This document shows, in pieces, positions 26,304 to 35,223 of a DNA stretch of 64,000 bases (position 1 is its first letter; each line of letters opens with the position of its first letter). This DNA is from Bacillota bacterium (lineage in GTDB: Bacteria > Bacillota > Clostridia > Lachnospirales > Lachnospiraceae): positions 1 to 64,000 of the forward strand of contig JAEYPP010000074.1 in NCBI GenBank assembly GCA_023410575.1, written 5' to 3'. The position numbers and the translations under genes were made by a program. The notes beneath the pieces were generated by a model. It did not search any database. It was not told where the DNA came from and worked only from the letters and a program-made list of their open reading frames with translations.

Positions 26304-26392
26304 CACAGGCAATCACCACGTCTCCGTGCGAAATCCTTCCCCTCCAAACCACAGGCAATCACCACCGCTCAGTGCGAAATCCTTCCCCTCCG
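26304..26392. repeat. Two 32-bp units, right side of an inverted repeat cluster
   Basis: CACAGGCA - 14 bases - GTGCGAAATC at 26304-26335 and 26350-26381, each followed by CTTCCCCTCC (period 46). They are the reverse complement of the units at 26088-26167, with the same ends and a 14-base middle that differs. Confidence 0.8.
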
Positions 26393-26404
26393 AGACAAAC
26401 CAAA

Positions 26405-26453
26405 AAAGAGCACCACCTACTGACGAAAGTTCGTCAACAAGTAGTGCTCTTTT
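26405..26453 (-). terminator. Terminator of rpmB, bidirectional
   Basis: Long hairpin with arms AGAGCAC(C/T)AC and an inner TTGACGA/TTCGTCA stem, flanked by T-runs on both strands. It lies 9 bases past the rpmB stop. Confidence 0.9.
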
Positions 26454-26461
26454 TATATGGA

Positions 26462-26659
26462 TTAAGCACGTTCAACTTTACCGTCTCTTAAACAAGAAGT
26501 ACATACGTACATCTTCTTTGTTCCTCCGTTAACTTTAACACGAACGGACTTTACGTTAGATTTCCACATCTTATTAGATCTTCCGGAAACCTGACTTCTA
26601 GTAATACTTACTACTTTACCGAAGTGAGAACCTTTATCGCAAATTGCACATTTTGCCAC
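26462..26659 (-). CDS. rpmB: 50S ribosomal protein L28
   Basis: 65-aa ribosomal protein. It has the zinc-ribbon form with CAIC near the N-terminus and CTSC near the C-terminus, plus the family motif NKMWKSNVKSVRVKV. The start is GTG (26657-26659) preceded by AAGGAGGTG. It is monocistronic, with its own bidirectional terminator. The ~140 bases upstream are AT-rich with no other feature I can name. Confidence 0.97.
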   Translation of the reverse strand: MAKCAICDKGSHFGKVVSITRSQVSGRSNKMWKSNVKSVRVKVNGGTKKMYVCTSCLRDGKVERA

Positions 26660-26802
26660 TGAAAAGCACCTCCTTATTTAAATTAGGCCCTGCGCCACAT
26701 TAAAGTGCCGCCAGCATCGTGCATAAATTACACTGTGACCTCAAACAAAACTTATTCTATCAGAATTAAGAATATATTGCAAGAAAAATTTAATCTTTTT
26801 TA

Positions 26803-27216
26803 TTATTCCTCTTCTGCTCCTTCTCCATTCAGAATTTCATATGCTTTCTTATCTACATCTTTCTCAGCCTTCTTCTTTTTTGCATCTTTTGTAAAGCGAT
26901 CAATCACATCTGGAACCATATCAATAATTTTTGTTACCATATCTTGATTCTTCACATTAACTAAGCGAATCTTACCATCTTGAATTACTAATACGGAACT
27001 AGGCGTAATCTTACCACCCATACCACCACCAGCATTATTCTTTTTATCACTAGTAAATGCTCCTGCTCCAACACCAAAACTAACATCCACTAATGGAAGT
27101 ATAATTGTCCCATCATCAAATTTTACAGCTTCTCCAACAACTGTCTTAGTCGTTATGAAAGCATCCATCCCCTTAAAAAGTGATTCAACTGTTTGATTAA
27201 AACTCTGTTCTGCCAT
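26803..27216 (-). CDS. gerW: GerW/YtfJ family sporulation protein
   Basis: 137-aa protein of the YtfJ/GerW family, needed in Bacillus spores for L-alanine germination. It has the family segments VVGEAVKFDDGTIILPLVDV and FGVGAGAF, a glycine-rich AGGGMGGKITP, and SSVLVIQDGKIRLV. The ATG at 27216 overlaps the stop of the DUF2953 gene by one base (TAATG), showing translational coupling; this gerW-DUF2953 pairing matches ytfJ-ytfI in Bacillus. It supports a spore-forming host. Confidence 0.93.
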   Translation of the reverse strand: MAEQSFNQTVESLFKGMDAFITTKTVVGEAVKFDDGTIILPLVDVSFGVGAGAFTSDKKNNAGGGMGGKITPSSVLVIQDGKIRLVNVKNQDMVTKIIDMVPDVIDRFTKDAKKKKAEKDVDKKAYEILNGEGAEEE

Positions 27217-28274
27217 TACAACTCCTCCTTTAATTGTCTAGCGTTTTTTATTAACATCTTAATATTCTTATCACGGATAACCTTAATACCTATTATGAGT
27301 AAATGAAAGATTCTTATTCTTCCCTTAACCATTCCTTCTGCTTCAAAAACTTTTTCTTCAAAATCTGGTTCAATTAAAACACTATCTCCATATTTACCGT
27401 AAAATACCGCAATAATACCTAATATCTTTCCTGTTTGTTCTGGATCACCTGTACCAAACTTAACGTAACCCTCAATTTTCTGTGGTCCACAGTGTTTTAA
27501 AATGTTTAAGAGTTGTCCGAAAGCAAACTTAATCCCTGTTCGATTCATCTCATCCTTTAAAAACAATGACACAAGATTTTTCTTATTTAACAGCTTTCTT
27601 ACTAATTGTATCAACTGACTAATCTTACTTTTTATGTTCTTAACAGTTTGTTTTATTTTATGAAAGATATCTTTAATTATTCGAACAATTCTCTTAATCT
27701 TACCCGCTTTAGTTGACTGTTCATCGTTCTCAAAAATCTGATTTTCTTCACTATATTCAGACTCGTCCTCATCTTTTTCCCAGTCATTATTATCCCATAA
27801 GTCATCTTCTATCTGTTTGTCTACTGATTCATGATATTTCAACTCATCTTGTGTGGAATTGTAAGGTTCACTTGATATTTGCTTTTTCTTTACGAAGTCA
27901 GTCTCTTTGAATTCTTCGCCCATTTCTTTCTTCGGCTTTTCTTTCTTACCTTTTTTTATCTTAACTTTCTTTATCTTAGCTTTCTTTATCTTAGCTTTCT
28001 TTTCTTTTTTTGGTTGCAGGTTATCCCAAATGGTAAATCCAAAAATCCGTAATTTTATATGCAATTGATTATCGATATACCAGCCACGTACAAAAAGAAT
28101 TCGCAATAACCAATTGACTCGCATCTTAACAATGACATCTTCTCTTTTCTTAACATCTACTCGATAACGTATTGGGACAAATAAAACGACAAGAATAAGT
28201 AGCAAAAGCAAGCCCAATATGCAAGCAAGGATAATACCAAGTATCTTTAAGATTACAAACAAAACATGAAGCAT
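27216..28274 (-). CDS. DUF2953 family membrane protein (YtfI-like)
   Basis: 352-aa protein. It has one N-terminal membrane helix (residues ~5-32), the family core VPIRYRVDV, and a C-terminal domain containing GTGDPEQTGKILGI. In between is a long insert: a Lys-rich tract of KAKIKK-type repeats (15-bp DNA repeats at about 27955-28004) followed by an acidic stretch rich in Glu and Asp, making it longer than Bacillus YtfI. Coupled by a one-base overlap to gerW, so probably acts in sporulation. Confidence 0.82.
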   Translation of the reverse strand: MLHVLFVILKILGIILACILGLLLLLILVVLFVPIRYRVDVKKREDVIVKMRVNWLLRILFVRGWYIDNQLHIKLRIFGFTIWDNLQPKKEKKAKIKKAKIKKVKIKKGKKEKPKKEMGEEFKETDFVKKKQISSEPYNSTQDELKYHESVDKQIEDDLWDNNDWEKDEDESEYSEENQIFENDEQSTKAGKIKRIVRIIKDIFHKIKQTVKNIKSKISQLIQLVRKLLNKKNLVSLFLKDEMNRTGIKFAFGQLLNILKHCGPQKIEGYVKFGTGDPEQTGKILGIIAVFYGKYGDSVLIEPDFEEKVFEAEGMVKGRIRIFHLLIIGIKVIRDKNIKMLIKNARQLKEEL

Positions 28275-28322
28275 ACTTTTGTTTCCTCTCTACTTTGTAA
28301 CTACTCATCTTAGAATAGTCCA

Positions 28323-28688
28323 CTACTGCGTTCTTCTTTTTTGACGCTTTTTATATAGGAAGTACGAAGAGCTTTCCTTGTTACAAAAAAATTCTCGTAC
28401 ACTAAATCCTCCAGTTTCACGATAGATATCCGTAATCATATCCTTCACAACGAAAGCTGCTTCTTCTCTACCACGTGCTAATCCAAGGATATGTACCTCA
28501 CTATTTTTATAATGAGGAAATAAAAGTTCGTTCGCTGGTAATATATCAAACAAATTCTGTGGATTGGATGCAAACGCGATACAATATACATTAGCCGTAA
28601 GTTTTCCGTGATTGATAGCAAAAATTGTACGACGATGTTTTTTCTTTATGGATTCTCCGAAATATAATTTTTCATTCCAAACAATCAT
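28323..28688 (-). CDS. Uncharacterised 121-aa protein
   Basis: I do not recognise the family. The product starts MIVWNEKLYFGESIKKKHRR with AGGGG 8 bases upstream. It looks like a single alpha/beta domain containing KLTANVYCIAFASN and HILGLARGREEAAFVVKDMI, with a basic C-terminus. No signal peptide or membrane helix. It lies between a helical unknown protein upstream and the sporulation pair downstream, same strand. Confidence 0.7.
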   Translation of the reverse strand: MIVWNEKLYFGESIKKKHRRTIFAINHGKLTANVYCIAFASNPQNLFDILPANELLFPHYKNSEVHILGLARGREEAAFVVKDMITDIYRETGGFSVREFFCNKESSSYFLYKKRQKRRTQ

Positions 28689-28778
28689 GTAGCATCCCCT
28701 AACATAAATAAATAGTAATTTTAATACATTGTCTAATTATAACACAAGATTGGTATAAAAATACAGAATTTTTTCCAT

Positions 28779-30185
28779 CTACTCGCAAGCAGAATAGAAT
28801 AGTTCAATGCTAGAAATTTTTTCTGCTATATCATGGCATCCAGCAAGCGCACTCTTAATGTAATTCTCAACCTCTTCTTTTGAATTAAACAGTACTGGTA
28901 GTTCTCTTAAAACCGAAGCAATGACAGCTCGGTTGTATAGTTTCTTATTTTTTTCTAATAAGCGTGTAAAATCTTCAACTAATTCATTAAACGTTTTAGT
29001 TAAGTATAAAGAATCTGCTTTTTTGTCCGTTTTTTCTTCATGTAAATCAATGAAAACACTATTAGAAGAAAGACTCTTTGATAGTTGTAAAGCAGTAAAC
29101 TGTTGCGATAGCATAAGGGAACTTATCATATCCTGATTGGACAAGCTCATATGCTCTATCATAGCTTCATCCTTTGATAAGTATAAAAGATATTGCTCAA
29201 GCTTACCTTCGGTATATTCAAACTTCTCCACTAGATCATCTTCTAAACTTAGTTTCTTATCTCCCTTATTGTTATTTACAATTGCACGGATAATTTCAGA
29301 TAGAGTATCCACTTCCTTTTGTGCTTCGCAGCTAATGTAAGGCTGGTTCAATAGCATACAATAGTAGGCATTAACAACTTCCTGTAAGGAAAAATATCGA
29401 TCAGTAATATTTTGTATTTTTTCCACAGCTAATGCGAGCAAATCAGAAGCTTCCTTGAATTGTTCAGGTGATACCATAACAAAATCTATGGACTCTAATT
29501 TTTTTAGACTCTCTCCTAAATACTTGATACTATTGTTTGTAGTAGATTCATGCTCCTTTTTCACAGCCAAACCTGAAGCACTACGTACCATATAAAGAAA
29601 ATCGTTGACTGAACTTTGATCACTACCCTCATATATAGACAAACTGTCCTTAAGCATATCAAAAAAACGATTTTTAGTCATTCTTACAGGTAATTGAGAT
29701 AACATCGCACGAATTCTTGCGTTAATTAGCACTTGATCGTTATCACTAAAAATCGTCTCCATAATATCTTTTGTTACCGAATCATTATCCATATCTTCTA
29801 GATTATCTTCGTAGTTTTTTTCAAGACGATTTAGCATATATTCATATATAGCAAACTTATCTGCATATGCAGTAAGTTCCTCCATAACATTAAGAATTTC
29901 AGTACGTAAACAATCAATCTGCTTAATGGCATCTTCCCGAACTTGTCCATCAAAGGAAGAAAGGATGGTCTGCTCGACAAGATGATTCACCATCTCAAAA
30001 ATGGCATCTGTATCAGCAACACTCTGCTCACAAGTCAGCTCATAATAGTTGTAAAAATTCATCGTAAATTGAAATGCAGAATACACGTAATAATCAGATG
30101 CAATCATATTCATTGCAACTGGCATAGTCTCCTCTATATTTTTCTGATTTTCAATATCATGTTGTAATTGTCTTCGGTTTATCAT
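28779..30185 (-). CDS. Uncharacterised all-helical protein
   Basis: 468-aa soluble protein, predicted helical throughout and acidic, with no signal peptide, membrane helix or known motif. I do not recognise it. The start is uncertain: ATG at 30185 has a GGTGA-type site 9 bases upstream, while an in-frame ATG and GTG at 30200 and 30197 lie too close to AAAGGA. It begins about 20 bases after two ABC-2 permease genes in the same direction and is probably co-transcribed, so it may be a cytosolic partner of them. Confidence 0.65.
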   Translation of the reverse strand: MINRRQLQHDIENQKNIEETMPVAMNMIASDYYVYSAFQFTMNFYNYYELTCEQSVADTDAIFEMVNHLVEQTILSSFDGQVREDAIKQIDCLRTEILNVMEELTAYADKFAIYEYMLNRLEKNYEDNLEDMDNDSVTKDIMETIFSDNDQVLINARIRAMLSQLPVRMTKNRFFDMLKDSLSIYEGSDQSSVNDFLYMVRSASGLAVKKEHESTTNNSIKYLGESLKKLESIDFVMVSPEQFKEASDLLALAVEKIQNITDRYFSLQEVVNAYYCMLLNQPYISCEAQKEVDTLSEIIRAIVNNNKGDKKLSLEDDLVEKFEYTEGKLEQYLLYLSKDEAMIEHMSLSNQDMISSLMLSQQFTALQLSKSLSSNSVFIDLHEEKTDKKADSLYLTKTFNELVEDFTRLLEKNKKLYNRAVIASVLRELPVLFNSKEEVENYIKSALAGCHDIAEKISSIELFYSACE

Positions 30186-30204
30186 TTCAACTTTCACCAT
30201 TCCT

Positions 30205-31371
30205 TTAATTATTCGATATCAGTATTATATCAACAAATTTTTGAATAAACCAGCCATTTGGTGTATTTTCTAACAACTCTAAAAAATCTTTAAACGCAAT
30301 TCCATCAACCAATGTACAAAATCCTAGTATACCTAATATAAGAATTAATACTGCTCCAAATAATTGATAACCAACTACGCCTTTGGCAACACGTGCCAAT
30401 ACCATGAAAAACAAAGACATTAAAAGAGCATAACGAACGGCTAGCCACAATAACGGCAGAAATCCCGTAAAGACATCTACGTAGTAGCAGATGCAAAATA
30501 CAAAAATTAGGCTTAAAAGAGCTGTTGTAATCAATACAGACGTTACGATACCCACATCACTAGAAATTCGATTTAATAATGTCAATCTCTTACGTGCTAA
30601 TATACCTTGTTCCTTTTCCATACACACATAGGTAAAAGAAAATAAGATAACAAAAGACAATAACATTGCAAAGATACCAGCTATAATTTCTCGATATAGA
30701 ACAGCATTGCCTAGCTTTTCATAGCTTGTATCCAATGCGTTCGTATCGTAAAGTTCCACATCAAAAGTAAAGGCAAATTCGTCTCTTGATTTCATCGTCT
30801 CAATGTATTGATTAAACTCTACCTCACTCAATTGCTTGTAGTCCGTAAAGTCAAGCTTTCTATAAGTAAGATAACTCTTAGAAGCGCAGATCTGATCTAT
30901 CATCTCTCCAGCAAAAATATCCGCTAACATAGATGCTGTTTCATTCCCAGCGCTCTTGTAAATCGTAATAATTCCCCTTGTGTAACCAGACTCTAAACTT
31001 TCTTTATAACCTTTATTAATTACAAAAATACAATTAATCTCACCATTTTTAAGGCTTGTTTTTAAGCTTGATACACTTCCTTGCGTAATTCGAAATGAAG
31101 TAGAACCAAGTATATTATTAATTAACTCTTCTGATTGTTTTGTTGCAACCATTTCACCATCAACCTCGACTACATCGAGATTAGCTAAGCCAATTGGAAT
31201 TTTGCTCTGGTCCTCAGCTGTAAAATTTAAGGTTGCACAGAGAAAGAAAAAACAAATACAAGAAGCTAAATATACAAACATCGTAATTTTATCACGAACA
31301 AGTAGTTTTATTGATATTCCAATCTGAGTTAAAATATCCTTCACAAACAATAATAACTTATACATGTTCAC
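30205..31371 (-). CDS. ABC-2 type membrane permease (second of pair)
   Basis: 388-aa membrane protein with one N-terminal helix (about 30-50), an outside domain of ~180 residues and about five C-terminal helices: the ABC-2/YhgE-type layout. The loop carries EKEQGILARKRLTLLNRISS, the coupling segment typical of ABC-2 permeases. The GTG start at 31371 is supported by GGAGGGG 7 bases upstream and overlaps the previous gene by 14 bases. No ABC ATPase gene is next to the pair. Confidence 0.85.
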   Translation of the reverse strand: MNMYKLLLFVKDILTQIGISIKLLVRDKITMFVYLASCICFFFLCATLNFTAEDQSKIPIGLANLDVVEVDGEMVATKQSEELINNILGSTSFRITQGSVSSLKTSLKNGEINCIFVINKGYKESLESGYTRGIITIYKSAGNETASMLADIFAGEMIDQICASKSYLTYRKLDFTDYKQLSEVEFNQYIETMKSRDEFAFTFDVELYDTNALDTSYEKLGNAVLYREIIAGIFAMLLSFVILFSFTYVCMEKEQGILARKRLTLLNRISSDVGIVTSVLITTALLSLIFVFCICYYVDVFTGFLPLLWLAVRYALLMSLFFMVLARVAKGVVGYQLFGAVLILILGILGFCTLVDGIAFKDFLELLENTPNGWFIQKFVDIILISNN

Positions 31372-32557
31372 GTTGCATCCCCTCCTTCCTCTTAATCAAA
31401 TATGAAGAAGTACTTGTTAACACTGCAACAAAGAGAACCATAATGAATAGAATTGGCAATGTAATTTTTAGGTCACCTTGATAAATAGCAGTGGAGAAAT
31501 TTAAAAACCAATAGTTAACCATACTTTTAGCTAAATACTTCATACTCGGTGGCAAATACAGTATTGGAATTAATCCCCCACCAAGTACAGCACCAAATAA
31601 AATCATGATGTTAGAAATAAGCAAAAAGGTAGGGATTTTCGTTATGAATGCTGATATTAACATAAAAAACATGCTAGCCATTGCAAAATAAAAAAGAATA
31701 AAAACAAACAATCCACCTGAAATTTTCATTCCTCCTGATAATACGACACCATATAATATACCTAGCAATACAGCAATCATTACAACATAATAAATCATCT
31801 TTTGAAGAATAATCGTCGTTACGTTCGTCCCCGAAGAAATAAGGCGAGCTAATACACCTTGTCGTCGTTCCTTAAGTAAATCCATTCCGGCCAGCATCGC
31901 AAGATAAGATAAAAATAGAAATAAGACTTCAAAACAATAATACGTCACTAAAGGAACATGCTTTACATCTTCCATCTCATTGAAAGTAAAAAAGTCAGTC
32001 TTTCCAAGTGCTGTAAAAACAAGATCCATCGATATATCAACATTCACTTCTTCGCAAAGTTCAGACGGCATCCCCGTTTCTAACATCAATTCATAAAGAG
32101 AGACACAATTAATCTCTACTGCTGATATGTAACGTTCATATGCAAGAAGCATATTTTTTAGAATAATTGCACGTGTTTTGTCTTCTGAATTAATATATGC
32201 CTGCATCGGAACATTTTGAATATTGATTAAGTTCTGTGCAAAATCACTTGGCACAATCAGATACATCGTGAGTTCGCCCTGATAAAACTTTTCGCTAATT
32301 TCACTTTCGCTTCCAACAATAACATTTGCATATTCTGTAAATATATCGCTTTCCTCAAAATACGATATCATTAGCTTAGAGTATTCTGAATTATCCAAAT
32401 CAACTACACCTATAGTTATATACGTATCCTTTTCATCTTCGTTTTTAGCATGCCAAGAAGTGCTTATTACAATCATAATAAGCACTCCTAACAAAAACAT
32501 CCATTTTCTTTTTCCTAAAGACCATATTTTTAGGTCCTTTTTCATCAAGTTCAACAT
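31358..32557 (-). CDS. ABC-2 type membrane permease (first of pair)
   Basis: 399-aa membrane protein with the same topology as its neighbour: an N-terminal helix (about 20-36), a ~180-residue outside domain and about six C-terminal helices with the coupling segment KERRQGVLARLISSG. It starts MLNLMKKDLKIW with a GGGTGAG site. It lies 18 bases after pyk and overlaps the next permease. With no linked ATPase it may use one encoded elsewhere, or act otherwise. Confidence 0.85.
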   Translation of the reverse strand: MLNLMKKDLKIWSLGKRKWMFLLGVLIMIVISTSWHAKNEDEKDTYITIGVVDLDNSEYSKLMISYFEESDIFTEYANVIVGSESEISEKFYQGELTMYLIVPSDFAQNLINIQNVPMQAYINSEDKTRAIILKNMLLAYERYISAVEINCVSLYELMLETGMPSELCEEVNVDISMDLVFTALGKTDFFTFNEMEDVKHVPLVTYYCFEVLFLFLSYLAMLAGMDLLKERRQGVLARLISSGTNVTTIILQKMIYYVVMIAVLLGILYGVVLSGGMKISGGLFVFILFYFAMASMFFMLISAFITKIPTFLLISNIMILFGAVLGGGLIPILYLPPSMKYLAKSMVNYWFLNFSTAIYQGDLKITLPILFIMVLFVAVLTSTSSYLIKRKEGMQREHV

Positions 32558-32575
32558 GAACTCTCACCCTCGTAA

Positions 32576-34003
32576 TTAGTCAATTACTACTGCCTTAATC
32601 ATATTTGTTACGCTAGACATACCTGCAGGTACACCAGCTGTAAAAATAACAACATCTCCCTCTTCCACTAAACCAGTTTGTTTTACTGCATTTACAGCTT
32701 CCTCGAGTAAGTTATCTGTGGAATTAACTTCTTTTACTTTGACTGGTTGTACACCGCGATAGAGTTGCATCTTACGTAATGTACGATCAAGTGGAGATAA
32801 ACCAACAATCACTGACTTTGGTTTGTACTTTGATACCAAACGAGCAGTGTAACCTGAAAAGCTAGAAGCGATAATGAGCTTAGCATCCAAGCAAGTCGCT
32901 GTTGCAACTGCGGAATAACTAATTGCACAAGAAACGGTATCGCTCTTTGCATTAAAAGTACTTTTCTTTTCGCATTCTATAGTATCGTAATGAGCTTCTG
33001 TTTCTAACGCAATCTTAGCCATTAACTGTACAGCTTCCACAGGATATTTACCCATTGCCGTTTCACCTGATAACATAATAGCATCCGTTCCATCATAAAT
33101 CGCATTAGCAACATCTGTTACTTCTGCACGAGTTGGTCTTGGATTACGAATCATAGAATCAAGCATCTGTGTTGCAGTGATTACCGGCTTCATAGCTTCG
33201 TTACATTTATGAATCATCGTCTTTTGAATATATGGTAGTGTAGCTGCATCCACTTCAACTCCTAAATCACCACGAGCGACCATAATTCCATCCGCCTCTG
33301 CAATGATTTCATCCAAGTTTTCCATACCTTCCATATTTTCAATCTTAGCAATAATCTGAACATCAGAATTACAATCTTTAATGATACTTCTAATTTCACG
33401 TATTGCTTCTGCATTGCGAATAAAGGATGCAGCGATAAAATCAACACCTTCATTGATACCAAAAATAATATCTGATCTATCTTGATCTGTAATTGCTGGT
33501 AACTGTAGCTTTACATTTGGTAAGTTAACACCTTTGCGACTTCCCAATTCGCCACCATTGACAACATCACAGAGCACTTCTTTATCATTGACAATTTTCT
33601 TTACACGTAATTCAATTAATCCATCAGCAATTAAGATTGAGCCACCAACTGCAACATCTTCAGGAAGGTGCTGATATGTTACACTGATGATCGAGCTATC
33701 ACATTCCACCTCTTCTGTTGTAACAGTAATCTCCTGCCCACGAACTAATTCGAATTCTTTACCATCTTTTGCAAGGCCCGTACGGATTTCCGGTCCTTTT
33801 GTATCAAGAAGAATCGCGATAGGTCTTTGAACCTCTTCACGAGCTTTCTTAACTTTTGAAATCATTTCACCATGACCCTCATGTGTTCCATGAGAAAAAT
33901 TTAATCGTGCGATATCCATCCCATTTAGCATTAACTCTTTCATTGTTTCAATGGAAGAAGTCGCTGGTCCTAAGGTACAAACAATTTTCGTTTTTTTCTG
34001 CAT
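32576..34003 (-). CDS. pyk: Pyruvate kinase
   Basis: Converts phosphoenolpyruvate and ADP to pyruvate and ATP. The 475-aa product has the usual core: KTKIVCTLGPATSS at the start, ARLNFSHGTHEGH, substrate-binding LDTKGPEIRTG, MVARGDLGVE and the helix TATQMLDSMIRNPRPTRAE. The C-terminal allosteric domain is present, but the PEP-utiliser-like extra domain of Bacillus pyruvate kinase is not. ATG at 34003 follows GAGAGGAC. It is followed closely by the ABC-2 permease genes. Confidence 0.98.
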   Translation of the reverse strand: MQKKTKIVCTLGPATSSIETMKELMLNGMDIARLNFSHGTHEGHGEMISKVKKAREEVQRPIAILLDTKGPEIRTGLAKDGKEFELVRGQEITVTTEEVECDSSIISVTYQHLPEDVAVGGSILIADGLIELRVKKIVNDKEVLCDVVNGGELGSRKGVNLPNVKLQLPAITDQDRSDIIFGINEGVDFIAASFIRNAEAIREIRSIIKDCNSDVQIIAKIENMEGMENLDEIIAEADGIMVARGDLGVEVDAATLPYIQKTMIHKCNEAMKPVITATQMLDSMIRNPRPTRAEVTDVANAIYDGTDAIMLSGETAMGKYPVEAVQLMAKIALETEAHYDTIECEKKSTFNAKSDTVSCAISYSAVATATCLDAKLIIASSFSGYTARLVSKYKPKSVIVGLSPLDRTLRKMQLYRGVQPVKVKEVNSTDNLLEEAVNAVKQTGLVEEGDVVIFTAGVPAGMSSVTNMIKAVVID

Positions 34004-34068
34004 ATTTCATAGTCCTCTCTTTACGTAACTCCTCGGTAGTTAACCGCTGCTGCAAAATTTTCACGCTG

Positions 34069-34950
34069 TCATGCTTCTGGAGGATTCGTATCCTTATGAA
34101 CATGTTCATGTGTATATAAGTGATCCATACAATATTCATAATTTCCATCGCATTTCGAGCAAAATCTAAATTCTAGATTTTCATCATCTAATTCAGTTCT
34201 GCCACATACCGCGCACTTATGTCTAGTTACCGTCTGTTTTCCACGGAACTGTACGACATTATCTGGATTGTGGGCATTACGTACTTGTTTCTTATAATTC
34301 GCTCTTCTCTTAACCTGTTGAGGCGAGATCCTTTTGTAGTTTCTTGTTATTGCAAAATAGATTAAGAAATTTGCAACTGCAACTAACATTGCTAAACCAT
34401 ACCACCACAAACCGCCTTTTACTACTTCATATACATTATACCCAAATATTACGGCATAAATGAATGCCAAATACTTTATCTTGATAGGAAGTACAAAAAA
34501 TAGCATAAGCTGAAGATTTGGATAGAGCGCAGCAAATGCAAAAAACATGGCTTGGTTGACATAATCCAATGGAATTAAAAATGAAAAACCAGTTATTGCA
34601 TAAGTAATTCCACAAGCAAGTATATTAAATAGGACACCGCTAAAAAAATAAAGATTAAAACGAAAGGCTCCCCAAGCATTCTCTAAGGAGTTTCCAATCA
34701 TATAATATAAGTATAAACTGATTAAAATAAAAAAATTAATATCATCAATCGGTTGAATTAAGAAAGTAACTAATCTCCATACTTGTCCCTGAGCAATTTT
34801 ATCAAAGTCAAGCATCAGCCAATCAAAATAAACCATAGGATTGATCATAAATATCACAACACCTGCAATATATAGTCCAATCACATATCTCATTAAGTTC
34901 TTAATTGCGTATCTTCCGAATTTTCTTTCTATTTTATTCAAAAATTTCAT
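34069..34950 (-). CDS. Rhomboid-like membrane protein with zinc-ribbon tail, probably not a protease
   Basis: 293-aa protein with about six membrane helices and a soluble tail. The start at 34950 (MKFLNKIERKFG) follows GGAG. The rhomboid features are GQVWRLVTFLIQP and ENAWGAFRFNLYFFSG. The catalytic GxSG serine motif is missing: the matching helix reads YVNQAMFFAFAALYPN. The partner His is not apparent. The C-terminus has CAVCGR and FCSKC pairs plus HLYTHEHVH, a likely zinc ribbon. It probably binds or escorts membrane proteins rather than cleaving them. The gene lies upstream of pyk. Confidence 0.75.
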   Translation of the reverse strand: MKFLNKIERKFGRYAIKNLMRYVIGLYIAGVVIFMINPMVYFDWLMLDFDKIAQGQVWRLVTFLIQPIDDINFFILISLYLYYMIGNSLENAWGAFRFNLYFFSGVLFNILACGITYAITGFSFLIPLDYVNQAMFFAFAALYPNLQLMLFFVLPIKIKYLAFIYAVIFGYNVYEVVKGGLWWYGLAMLVAVANFLIYFAITRNYKRISPQQVKRRANYKKQVRNAHNPDNVVQFRGKQTVTRHKCAVCGRTELDDENLEFRFCSKCDGNYEYCMDHLYTHEHVHKDTNPPEA

Positions 34951-35078
34951 ATGTTTTCTCCATCTTCCCTTCGCGATATTGCCACATCCTGTGATTATTA
35001 TATTGATTCTACTGAATATTGTCAAATTAGTATTTTCTTAAATTTTAACACCTTAATAATAAATTGTTCGTTTATGCC

Positions 35079-35107
35079 TTTTGCATTTTGCCTATTTATG
35101 CTATAAT
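35079..35107 (+). promoter_or_regulatory. Probable promoter for rqcH
   Basis: TTTTGC (35079-35084), 17-base spacer, TATAAT (35102-35107), about 115 bases upstream of the rqcH start. A short palindrome TCTAGAATCTAG follows at about 35109-35120. Confidence 0.45.
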
Positions 35108-35223
35108 GTCTAGAATCTAGTGATAGTATATGAAAAAAACGAAGAATTTTTCTCGCAAAAATTACCAATTATGTAGAAGTATAATATATATTGCGATTTA
35201 AAATTGAAAGGTAAGGAATTAAT

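Noticed and set aside
26088..26392. CRISPR array
   Set aside because: The units have fixed ends and a variable middle, only two per side, in inverted orientation; no uniform repeat-spacer pattern and no cas genes.
26052..26532. Two plus-strand open frames of 123 and 68 aa
   Set aside because: They run through palindromes, repeats, the rpmB terminator and antisense rpmB; no ribosome sites.
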